64,000 nucleotides of DNA. Source: Nitrososphaerota archaeon. GTDB taxonomy: Archaea; Thermoproteota; Nitrososphaeria; Conexivisphaerales; UBA164. The stretch's first letter is position 1. Each line of letters opens with the position of its first letter. The position numbers and the translations under genes are program-made. Under the pieces are notes generated by a model, which was given only the letters and a program-made list of their open reading frames with translations, ran no database searches and was not told the origin of the DNA. The stretch is taken from positions 54,742 through 118,741 of the forward strand of contig JAMCTX010000002.1 in NCBI GenBank assembly GCA_023381255.1. Direction: 5' to 3'. Of this stretch, positions 18,679 through 27,201 are shown one piece after another.

Positions 18679-19743
18679 ATGGATGAGCGAATGGCCATAA
18701 TAACTTACCCAAACGAATTTTGCAAGCAGGAAGCCTGGGAGCTTGTGCAGAGCGCAGGCTACTCGCCAATTGCAATATTTACATCCAAAAAATTTGGGAA
18801 TGGAAAGCTGGGTTTGCCTTCGGGCAAGGCCACTTCCATAAAGGAACAGATACAGCAGCTGGATGCGGCTTTTATTCTTGTAGACGAGCATATAAAAGCG
18901 TCCCAGGCCTATGAACTTTCAAAGTTCTTTGACGGAATCAGGGTCATAGACAGGAACAAGCTTATACTGGATATTTTTGAAAACAGGGCTTCAACCGCGG
19001 AAGCCAAGCTTCAGGTCAAGCTTGCGGAATTGACATATGAAATACCGAGAGTGAAGGACATGGTGAGGATCAGGAGACAGGGCGAACAGACCGGAATGTT
19101 TGGGTACGGGGCATATGAAGCTGACAAATACGTCAGGAGCCTCAGGAGGCAGATGCACGAAATATCAAGGAAGCTTGACGAATTTAGGACTAGAAAGGAA
19201 ATACAGATGGAAAAAAGGCAGGAGGGGGATTTTTTTCTGGTTTCACTGGCTGGATATACGGGCGCAGGCAAAACCACGATCTTCAACCTGATGTCAGACC
19301 AGGAGAAGCCCGTTACAGGAAAATACTTTACCACGCTTACAACCACGCTCAGAACGATAAACGGAATAAACGGCGCCTACATAAGCGACACGGTGGGATT
19401 TATAGAAAGGCTTCCGCATTACATGATCGACTCATTTAAATCAACTCTCGAGGAGATAACCTATTCGGACCTTGTTTTGCTGGTGACTGACTACAGCCTG
19501 CCCGAAAATGAATTTTACAGGAAGTACAGGGCAAGCGTTAACGTGCTCAAGGAACTGGGGGTGCCCCTTTCAAGGGTAACGGTGGTGCTGAACAAGGTTG
19601 ACAAGAGGAAGGATACGTACAAATTTCAGGACGACGAAATCAGCAGCTCGGTGGAAATTTCAGCAAAAAACAATTTTAATGTGCAGGTCCTAAGATCAGC
19701 GATAATCAATTCAATGAAATCAGCAGAAAACAGGTCACTGTGA
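18679..19743 (+). CDS. hflX: GTPase HflX
   Basis: Long N-terminal domain with GMFGYGAYEADKYVRSLRRQ; LAGYTGAGKTTIFNLM; DTVGFIERLPHYMIDSFKSTLEEI; NKVD. Confidence 0.93.
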   Translation: MDERMAIITYPNEFCKQEAWELVQSAGYSPIAIFTSKKFGNGKLGLPSGKATSIKEQIQQLDAAFILVDEHIKASQAYELSKFFDGIRVIDRNKLILDIFENRASTAEAKLQVKLAELTYEIPRVKDMVRIRRQGEQTGMFGYGAYEADKYVRSLRRQMHEISRKLDEFRTRKEIQMEKRQEGDFFLVSLAGYTGAGKTTIFNLMSDQEKPVTGKYFTTLTTTLRTINGINGAYISDTVGFIERLPHYMIDSFKSTLEEITYSDLVLLVTDYSLPENEFYRKYRASVNVLKELGVPLSRVTVVLNKVDKRKDTYKFQDDEISSSVEISAKNNFNVQVLRSAIINSMKSAENRSL

Positions 19744-20247
19744 CGACTTCTGCTTTAAGTTTTCGGCAAGCCACATGATGCCTGTTGTCGTAATCATGTA
19801 CAGGTTGCCCACTTCATTGCTTATCCTTTCAGCATGGCCCTCTTTCACAAGTTCACTCAGCCTTGAACTTACTGATTTTGACGAAACGCCCAGGTCCGAG
19901 GATATTTCCTGTATGCTGAGGCCTGGAGCCTGCATTGAAGATAACAGGTATGAAAGCTTGGCAGCTGCAAGCTGAAGCCCTATTTTCTGCTTCAGGCTGA
20001 AGCCTTCAGCCATAACCACCCGGGGCCCTTCCTCTGTAATCCTTATAAAATTGCCAAACTTCTCGATCAGGTCCTTTGAATCATATCTAAGGTGTATTTT
20101 CTGGGCAAGGTCCAGTTCTGGCAAATTTTTTGCCAGGAATCTGTTAACAGCTTCATATATTGAATTTGCATCGCCGGCAAATGAAGCCTTCAGGGAACCA
20201 TATTCAACATCAACCCTAACCTGGTTTTCGCTCATATTATATTTCAC
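19735..20247 (-). CDS. Winged-helix protein with N-terminal beta-rich domain
   Basis: Predicted wHTH ISSDLGVSSKSVSSRLSELVKEGHAERI. Confidence 0.6.
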   Translation of the reverse strand: MKYNMSENQVRVDVEYGSLKASFAGDANSIYEAVNRFLAKNLPELDLAQKIHLRYDSKDLIEKFGNFIRITEEGPRVVMAEGFSLKQKIGLQLAAAKLSYLLSSMQAPGLSIQEISSDLGVSSKSVSSRLSELVKEGHAERISNEVGNLYMITTTGIMWLAENLKQKSSQ

Positions 20248-20749
20248 CCTGTTTGATCAATTGGCTTACAGTCACCGTCGCTGAACTTACGTACACGTAT
20301 TCCCCTCTTTCGCTTTTAAACCTTCTTATTTTGCCCTCCTTTGCAAGCCTCAATAGGGTAACAGCAACTGTCTGCTTGGGATACACCATTCCATAGTTGT
20401 CCAGAATTTCCTTGACCTCCGCAAGCCTCCTGGGCTTTTTACCCCATTCAGCAGAAAACAGCCGGAGTATGTTTATCGGAAGAGAGCCATTTGGTTCAAG
20501 CGAAACCTGGGGCAGCTGTTCAATTCTGTCTGAAACTTTCCCGCTTTCAGCAGGATAGCCCTTATCAGCGGCATTTAATTCAGCCTGGCTGGCGCGCTGC
20601 TCGTTTTGCGCACTGTTAGGTGCGCTTGATGCTTCGTCAAACATTTTCATTGCAAGTGCGCTTAGGAACTCCATGTCCGCTTTTTGCCCGCTCAATTCGA
20701 TCTCATTTACACCTATTTTCAGCTTTATCCTCGCATAATCGTATGACAT
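20237..20749 (-). CDS. Winged-helix protein, same architecture as 19735-20247
   Basis: ARIKLKIGVNEIELSGQKADMEFLSALAMKMF N-domain; YPKQTVAVTLLRLAKEGKIRRF. Confidence 0.6.
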   Translation of the reverse strand: MSYDYARIKLKIGVNEIELSGQKADMEFLSALAMKMFDEASSAPNSAQNEQRASQAELNAADKGYPAESGKVSDRIEQLPQVSLEPNGSLPINILRLFSAEWGKKPRRLAEVKEILDNYGMVYPKQTVAVTLLRLAKEGKIRRFKSERGEYVYVSSATVTVSQLIKQGEI

Positions 20750-20930
20750 ATTATTTGTAATAAAAACAGGTATTATAAACTTTTTTGCAGAAAGCCGCTG
20801 TCAAATAAGGGTTAACGTGATTTACTTTGTTATCTTGAAACGTCATGGCGTCTTGATTACATTTTATTACAGGCCGATTATTTTAAACTGTCAGAAAAGC
20901 TTATTTAAAGGCCGGATTGCTATTACGGGC

Positions 20931-21107
20931 ATGCCAACACACGGCAGTATAACAAAAGCGGGAAAAGTCAGGGGACAGACGCCGAAGCTTCAGGGTAGGG
21001 AAAGGCATAATTCGCCGCCAAGATTGACGTTAAAGGGAAAATATCAAAAAAGGATGGTTTTAAAGAGGAAGGCCGGACAGAACTGGTCTTTTTCGTCCAG
21101 GCCATAA
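20931..21107 (+). CDS. 30S ribosomal protein S30e
   Basis: MPTHGSITKAGKVRGQTPKLQGRERHNSPPR; ATG at 20931. Confidence 0.9.
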   Translation: MPTHGSITKAGKVRGQTPKLQGRERHNSPPRLTLKGKYQKRMVLKRKAGQNWSFSSRP

Positions 21108-21125
21108 AATCTGTGCCCTTGGTCA

Positions 21126-22268
21126 TTATAGGATTTGGTTCAGCAGCCTAACGAACTCCTCGCCGGTGCGGGGCATTGTTTCCTTTTCTTTTTGCAGCAG
21201 CCTTTCCAGGTTGCTTACCGCATTTATAACCGCGCTTCTCAAACCCCAGCCTTCGCCTATTATTGAATTTTTATAGTTGGGCCCGACAACCTGAAGCCTC
21301 ACTTCGAAGTGAATCCTACCTCTGCTAGTCAGTTCGCTGTTCCTTATGTAAAATGTAATTGTTGAATTGTCCAGAAATTTTGCATATTTTCTGACAAGCC
21401 CTTTCACCTTTTCGCTTATAATTTCCTTGTCAAAGTCAATGCTGCGCATGTCGTTTTTTGTGCTTATCTGAACAAAAACCGTCGGCCCCCGCTCGGTTCT
21501 GGAGGCTATCTGCTTCAGTATATCCTCCTTTGTAACTATGCCGGCAAGCTGGCCGTTTTCAATAACCGGAACTGATGAAAATGAATTTTCCATCATAAGT
21601 TCAAACGCCCTTGCCGCATTTGCGTCGTGATTTAATGCCTTTACGTCCGCACTCATGATGCTCTTTATGCTCTGGTCAGCCATGTACTTATATTCACCCA
21701 GCCTTTTGTCCCTTCTTTGCTTAAAGCCGGATTTTATCACCTTTTCAACAATGTCGTGCAGTGAAACTATCCCGGCTATTTTGCTGCCGTCCATAACAAG
21801 CAGCCTGGCAACCCCCTGCTTTCTCATAAGCGCCAGCCCCTGTCCCACCGTAGATTCAACGGTTATTTTAACGGGGTTGGGGGTCATTACAGTTTTTACA
21901 TTTACTTTTTTTAATTCGTTCAGGAAGGACTTTATCAGGTCGTCGGCCAGAACGCCGCCCACGAACGCGCCTGCTTGGTCTGTCACCGGTATCAGCTTGA
22001 AGCCGCTTTCAACCATCAATTTGGCTACCTGTTCCGGAGGCTCGTCCCCGGTTATTCTGGGCGCCTTCTGCATTATATTTTTCACTTTGATGGCGGAAAG
22101 GTCGGAATTCAGCCTGTAGGCAAGTGATTCGCTTATTATGCCGGAATACTTCTGGCCGTTTAAAACCACAAGGTTTCTCTGGTATTTAAAGAGGTTCTGG
22201 ATTTGTGATACGGTGCTTTCTTCATTTACGGTTATCAGGTTTGACCTGATAAGCTCTTTGCTAACCAT
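21126..22268 (-). CDS. Four-CBS-domain protein with C-terminal HPF/ribosome-associated-like domain
   Basis: Repeated CBS motifs (IMQKAPRITGDEPPEQVAKLM; VMTPNPVKITVESTVGQGLALM; IMSADVKALNHDANAARAFELM) then VQISTKNDM...ITFYIRNSELTSRGRIHFEVRLQV...EGWGLRSAVINAVSNLERLLQKEK. Confidence 0.8.
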   Translation of the reverse strand: MVSKELIRSNLITVNEESTVSQIQNLFKYQRNLVVLNGQKYSGIISESLAYRLNSDLSAIKVKNIMQKAPRITGDEPPEQVAKLMVESGFKLIPVTDQAGAFVGGVLADDLIKSFLNELKKVNVKTVMTPNPVKITVESTVGQGLALMRKQGVARLLVMDGSKIAGIVSLHDIVEKVIKSGFKQRRDKRLGEYKYMADQSIKSIMSADVKALNHDANAARAFELMMENSFSSVPVIENGQLAGIVTKEDILKQIASRTERGPTVFVQISTKNDMRSIDFDKEIISEKVKGLVRKYAKFLDNSTITFYIRNSELTSRGRIHFEVRLQVVGPNYKNSIIGEGWGLRSAVINAVSNLERLLQKEKETMPRTGEEFVRLLNQIL

Positions 22269-22405
22269 ATTTGTTATCTGTTAATTGCAGCTTATAATAT
22301 TTGTGCGAACATGCGAAATTTTTCCTTTGTATTTAACAAAAAAAGATACACGCGGGAAGGATTATTAGTAAAACTTTATAAATAAGTTTAACCAGCTTTA
22401 CTGGT

Positions 22406-22846
22406 ATGACTAGCGAGGAAGACGAAAAAACCGTTACCATAAAGGGCGTAAGGAGCGACCTGTTCAAAAAGGTAAAGGGGCTGGCTTACCAGAGCGGAAA
22501 GACGATGGGCGATATAACAAACAAGGCATATGAAACCCTTGTTTCAAGCGCCCAGGGGTTTGAAGAGATCTCAAAATCATTTCAGCTGGGGGTAAACGAA
22601 TCAAACGCCATAATAGTTGAAAACATAAAGGACATCAGCCTGAGCGGCGAAGAAATAAAAAAGGAAAACAAAAGGATACTGTTGAGGGACATAGATTCCT
22701 TAAAATTGAGCAGGATTACAGACGAAATACTCGACAGGTACATTGAGCGGATAATAAATGTAAAGGAGCTGCAGGTCGAGGGCTCGATTTCCAAGATAAA
22801 GCTGCTGTCAAAATGTGAGAACATTTTAAAAGTATCATTTTCTTAA
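22406..22846 (+). CDS. Hypothetical protein, possible ribbon-helix-helix N-terminus
   Basis: KTVTIKGVRSDLFKKVKGLAYQSGKTMGDITNKAYETLV. Confidence 0.55.
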   Translation: MTSEEDEKTVTIKGVRSDLFKKVKGLAYQSGKTMGDITNKAYETLVSSAQGFEEISKSFQLGVNESNAIIVENIKDISLSGEEIKKENKRILLRDIDSLKLSRITDEILDRYIERIINVKELQVEGSISKIKLLSKCENILKVSFS

Positions 22847-22856
22847 TAAAGCAAGG

Positions 22857-24149
22857 TTGCAGGACAGCAGTTCCTTTATAAAAATCGGGGTTGACGACAC
22901 AGATTCACCGGATGGTATGTGCACGACCTATGTTATGCACAAAATAATCCAGGCGGTAGGGGAAAAAGGCGGTAAACTTTACGGCTTCCCGAACCTGGTC
23001 AGGCTTAATCCTTCCTGCCCGTATAAAACCAGGGGGAATGCTGCACTTTCTGCAACATTTGCAGTTAATGCGGGCGATGAAAGAAAGCACTTTGATGTTG
23101 CGACAGATATAGTATTGAAATTGTCAGAAATAAGCCATCCAAGGACCAATCCCGCAGTTTTGATGCTTAAGGGCAGGGATGTTCCGGTGGATATTGTTGA
23201 ATTTTCCAGGAGCGCCGTAAAGAGGATGCTGAGTGTGGAGTCTGCAATCAGGTTGATGAAAAAACACGATATTGCAGGCATGGCAATAAACGGCCCCAGG
23301 GGCATGGTGGGTGCAATGGCTGCGCTGGGATATGATTTTCCGTCGGGATACACGTATGAAATCATTGCTTACAGGTCAGAAGGCATGTGGGGAAAACCCA
23401 GGATTGTGGACAGGGAAAGCGTGATAAAGATGGACATGCAGACCAGAAGCTGCACCTTTGACAACTATGATTATACCAGCAGCGAAATCAAGATAGCGCC
23501 TCACACCCCGTGCCCGGTACTTGTGGGCATAAGGGCAATCGATTACCAGTGCCTGGAAACGGCTTTAAAATCATTGAAATTCGAGGAACGCGTGGCCGGT
23601 TACAGGATTTATAAAACCAATCAGGCAACGGACGACCACATTATTCCGGTGGCAGGCATAGAGCAAATAGAGCCATATACTTCAGTGACCATCGAAGCGA
23701 CAGTCAAGAACTTGCCCAAAACGGAAACGGGCGGTCACACGTTTTTATATATAGAAAAAAATGGAAGGGAGCTAAGGCTGGCTGCATACGAACCCACAAA
23801 GCAGTTTAGAAACATAATAATGCAGCTCAGGCCGGGAGACAGGGTGAGGGTTTACGGGTCGTACAACCCCAAGGACGGCGAACCGGAAACCCTTAATCTT
23901 GAGAAGATTGAAGTTCTGGAAGTGGCGCAGTACGGCAGGCTTTCCAATCCGGTTTGCCCCGTTTGCGGGCACAGGATGAAATCCGAGGGCAAAGAAAAAG
24001 GTTATCAATGCCCTAAATGCAGATACCGCATGACTGGCCCAAAGGAATTCAAGCCGGAAAAAAGGGTCATAACAGCAGGCGTTTACGAAGTCCCGTCCAG
24101 GGCAAGGAGGCACCTGTCCAAGCCCTTTAATTTGGCGGTGAAAAAATAA
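22857..24149 (+). CDS. tiaS: tRNA(Ile2) 2-agmatinylcytidine synthetase
   Basis: IKIGVDDTDSPDGMCTTYV; SCPYKTRGNAALSA; C-terminal zinc ribbon. Confidence 0.95.
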   Translation: MQDSSSFIKIGVDDTDSPDGMCTTYVMHKIIQAVGEKGGKLYGFPNLVRLNPSCPYKTRGNAALSATFAVNAGDERKHFDVATDIVLKLSEISHPRTNPAVLMLKGRDVPVDIVEFSRSAVKRMLSVESAIRLMKKHDIAGMAINGPRGMVGAMAALGYDFPSGYTYEIIAYRSEGMWGKPRIVDRESVIKMDMQTRSCTFDNYDYTSSEIKIAPHTPCPVLVGIRAIDYQCLETALKSLKFEERVAGYRIYKTNQATDDHIIPVAGIEQIEPYTSVTIEATVKNLPKTETGGHTFLYIEKNGRELRLAAYEPTKQFRNIIMQLRPGDRVRVYGSYNPKDGEPETLNLEKIEVLEVAQYGRLSNPVCPVCGHRMKSEGKEKGYQCPKCRYRMTGPKEFKPEKRVITAGVYEVPSRARRHLSKPFNLAVKK

Positions 24150-24150
24150 T

Positions 24151-24561
24151 TTGAGGGGCAAAGTCAGGACAATTGAGGCTGCCGCTTTTGTACATGAAAC
24201 AGAGGACCGGCAAAAAATAGAAGCGGCAATTAAAAATTTGATCCCCCGTGCCTCAATCCAGGAGGAAGATCTGCAGGGTCACTACGGGACATCCATTAAG
24301 AAGATCAACCTGAAGGTTGAGGGACCCGGCACCGACGAAGAGACAACAAGCCTGTTGTCCAAAATGGGCGCCTTCGAAAAGGGCGACATATATTCAAGGA
24401 TAATGGAGGGCATCGAGCGCAATAAAATCTACATCAGGATTGACAAGCAGGAACTGGTCAGGAACCTGATCAAACTGAGCGGGGATAACCAGATAAAAAT
24501 AATCATAACGTTTTATTCTGCAAATGATGCTAAAGAATATCTAGCCGAACAGGGCAGATAG
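24151..24561 (+). CDS. RNA-binding protein of the archaeal exosome-associated DUF54 family
   Basis: [21 protein letters not shown]...[19 protein letters not shown] start. Confidence 0.75.
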   Translation: MRGKVRTIEAAAFVHETEDRQKIEAAIKNLIPRASIQEEDLQGHYGTSIKKINLKVEGPGTDEETTSLLSKMGAFEKGDIYSRIMEGIERNKIYIRIDKQELVRNLIKLSGDNQIKIIITFYSANDAKEYLAEQGR

Positions 24562-24843
24562 GCCTTCGATAGCTTCTCCGCCTTTCTTTTCTTCTTCCTT
24601 GGTTTCTGCCGGAGCCTGTTGCTGTGCTGGCTGTGGAGCCTGTTGCTGTGCTGGAGCAGCCGGTGCTGCAGTTGCGCTCTTTAACACATCATCAATGTTA
24701 ACCTGCTTGAGTGCCGCAACAAGAGCTTTCACTTTAACGTCATCCTCTTCGACGCCTGCAGCTTGGGCAACCTTCTTTAAATTTTCCTCGGATATCTCTT
24801 TACCTGCGCTATGAAGAAATAAAGCAGCGTATACATAGTCCAT
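24541..24843 (-). CDS. rpl12: 50S ribosomal protein P1/L12
   Basis: [32 protein letters not shown]... Ala/Pro/Gln hinge ... [18 protein letters not shown]. Confidence 0.95.
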   Translation of the reverse strand: MDYVYAALFLHSAGKEISEENLKKVAQAAGVEEDDVKVKALVAALKQVNIDDVLKSATAAPAAPAQQQAPQPAQQQAPAETKEEEKKGGEAIEGLSALFG

Positions 24844-24917
24844 CTTTATTCAACCAACTTAACATCCAGTACCAGTGTATATAACCTTATCGCTAAGTTG
24901 GCCGGCGTAACTGCAGT

Positions 24918-25601
24918 TCACCAGAGGCTTGCCGTCAAACCCGGAACAAAAAAGTGAGCAAGTAACAGCACTGCAATTGCCACAAGCGGAACCGTGATAT
25001 TATCGTCAATATATCCCTGCTTTTCAGCCAGCGTTGCCAGCACTGCAGCAATTATACCGGCCCAGCCGTAAAGCATGCCTATCGGAACGCTGACAACTAA
25101 CATGGCCACGCTTCCCTGCCAGCCCTTTACCCTTTTCTTGTAGATGAAATTGCGGACTATGCCTGTAACGCCGTCACCCCACGCCATAAACAGTATGGGG
25201 ACCACAGCCAGCAGGAAGGTGCTGTCTATGAACCAGGTGAAAAATACAAGGAGCCCCCACATTATTGTAAAGTGCACTTCATATTCATTACTGGGATCCT
25301 GAAACCAGTACATGAGCTTGCCGTTCCTGTGCGGCAGGTACAGGAATGCGCTGAGCATGGCTGCCATTATCAACGGCAAAACAGGCTCGTGAAACAGATA
25401 AGGCAAAAGTATTGCCACGACCCCGCCTGCCAGCAGGTGTATGACCTTCCTGCCGAAATAAGCCCCGGATTGGGAAGAATATCCGTGAGACACAGCGATG
25501 TTGTAAAACAGCTTTGCTATAATATAGATGACAGCCAGTACCCATACAATCATTATGATTGTGGACGGTATATCAGCAACTAACTGATATAACGTGAACA
25601 T
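24918..25601 (-). CDS. Dolichol kinase / phosphatidate cytidylyltransferase-like membrane protein
   Basis: GRKVIHLLAGG; AWGDGVTGIVRNFIYKKRVKGWQGSVAM. Confidence 0.75.
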   Translation of the reverse strand: MFTLYQLVADIPSTIIMIVWVLAVIYIIAKLFYNIAVSHGYSSQSGAYFGRKVIHLLAGGVVAILLPYLFHEPVLPLIMAAMLSAFLYLPHRNGKLMYWFQDPSNEYEVHFTIMWGLLVFFTWFIDSTFLLAVVPILFMAWGDGVTGIVRNFIYKKRVKGWQGSVAMLVVSVPIGMLYGWAGIIAAVLATLAEKQGYIDDNITVPLVAIAVLLLAHFFVPGLTASLW

Positions 25602-25657
25602 AAATATATAAAATATTTTACTGTTAATAAATATTTATCGGCGTCAACATTTTCCTC

Positions 25658-25735
25658 ATCTGGCTGAAGCGTTGTTTCTAAACACCCAAGCATTATGGGG
25701 TTGGCCTGAAGGGTGCCCTCTCAGGCCGTTAGCAA
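25658..25735 (+). ncRNA. Candidate small structured RNA or tandem hairpin element
   Basis: Adjacent hairpins 25681-25702 and 25703-25727 (GGCCTGA...TCAGGCC) about 25-30 nt downstream of TATA-like TAATAAATATTTAT, in a divergent intergenic gap. Confidence 0.3.
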
Positions 25736-25767
25736 AATTTAAATACAAAAACAATAATATAATTTCG

Positions 25768-27189
25768 ATGCAAAAAAGAAAAAGCATAGGTAAAATTGCG
25801 ATTGCATTGATTGTCGTAATAATTGTCATAATAGCTGGCGCAGGCGGATACTACTATTATTTGAGCACCATTCCGCCAAAGCCAACTCCAACACCTACTC
25901 CATCCGTGACCACGTTAAATGTTGTTGTGGTTGGTGGATGGAACCAGCAAAATGTTGAAACAGCTGCTAATGATTATATGGCGCTTCATCCCAATGTGAA
26001 AATAAACCTAATAATAGCCACATTTTCAAGTTATCTAGAGAAAGAAGAAGTTGCTGAATCACAGGCTAACGCATCATCATATGATATATTTACGTGGAGT
26101 CCCACGTCTTCTGGCCCTATAGCACCATATGTCACACCTCTCAATTCGTTTATATCAGCGGATAACTATAACCTCTCCAACTTCGCTTCAGGCATGCTGG
26201 CTTCGGGAGGCGAATACTATAATTTAACTTCAAAAACAACCACTGTTATAGGCTTTCCAATCGATACCAGCATATACAATCTATACTATTTGAAGAGCAT
26301 ATTTGACAACGCCACCCTTGCATCAGAATTTCAATCAATTTATCATGTTCCGTTTAATCCCAACGAATGGACAAACTGGACAGAAGTGATATGGGCAGAC
26401 CAGTTCCTCACCTCCAATCACGTCACCCAATACGGGATGCTTATAGATGACAATCCAACGCACGGCATGATTGACGCGTTTCCAGCAATATTTTACTGGT
26501 GGTACCGCTCCAATTCCACACTCAACGGCGGGACGTCCAGCGGCCTTCCGGGATATGGCATCCTGTTCAATACAGCCGGCCAGCCTGACTTCGCAAATGC
26601 GGCAGGCGCAGCTGCATTGGAAACATATAAGGCACTGATACAGTACGGCGATCCATCTCCAAATATCGAAATAATAGATTACAGTACACTGGAATCTGTG
26701 TTTGAAACTGGACATGCCGCGATGGATCTGGGGTGGACTGAATACGGAACCACATTTAACAGCACCACAACTTCACCAGCAATTGGAGGAAATGTGGGTG
26801 TTGCGCTGTTGCCTGGAGGCTACAGCGAAGCAGGAGGAAGCATTATGGGAATAGCCAAGTACGCCTCAAACAAAACAGCCGCTTTCCAGTTCCTAGAATT
26901 TCTTACCACAAACAATGAAGCCATAAAGGCATATTATGCCGGCGGCTTTGTACCAACTGAACTCAGTGCGCTTAAGATCCTGGAAACAAATGCTACCATA
27001 TCCGGATTTATTCAAACAGAGTACCAGGGCACATTGGTTGCAAATGCAAATCCACCGCTTCTGTCGATATCTTCAACAGTCTTGGTTCCTGAATTCAATT
27101 ATGCTATAAACAACTATTTGACAGGAGTTACGACAAATCCATTATCAGCATTACAGACAGCCGCAACTGAATGGTCACATGCAGTGTAG
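25768..27189 (+). CDS. ABC transporter extracellular (sugar-type) substrate-binding protein
   Basis: N-terminal TM then Pro/Thr linker PPKPTPTPTPSVTT; SBP family 1 features; upstream of permease. Confidence 0.9.
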   Translation: MQKRKSIGKIAIALIVVIIVIIAGAGGYYYYLSTIPPKPTPTPTPSVTTLNVVVVGGWNQQNVETAANDYMALHPNVKINLIIATFSSYLEKEEVAESQANASSYDIFTWSPTSSGPIAPYVTPLNSFISADNYNLSNFASGMLASGGEYYNLTSKTTTVIGFPIDTSIYNLYYLKSIFDNATLASEFQSIYHVPFNPNEWTNWTEVIWADQFLTSNHVTQYGMLIDDNPTHGMIDAFPAIFYWWYRSNSTLNGGTSSGLPGYGILFNTAGQPDFANAAGAAALETYKALIQYGDPSPNIEIIDYSTLESVFETGHAAMDLGWTEYGTTFNSTTTSPAIGGNVGVALLPGGYSEAGGSIMGIAKYASNKTAAFQFLEFLTTNNEAIKAYYAGGFVPTELSALKILETNATISGFIQTEYQGTLVANANPPLLSISSTVLVPEFNYAINNYLTGVTTNPLSALQTAATEWSHAV

Positions 27190-27201
27190 AGATGATAATC
27201 A

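Noticed and set aside
24601-24665. Short direct repeats (GCCTGTTGCTGTGCTGG)
   Set aside because: Explained by the Ala/Pro/Gln hinge coding of ribosomal P1, not a CRISPR or mobile repeat
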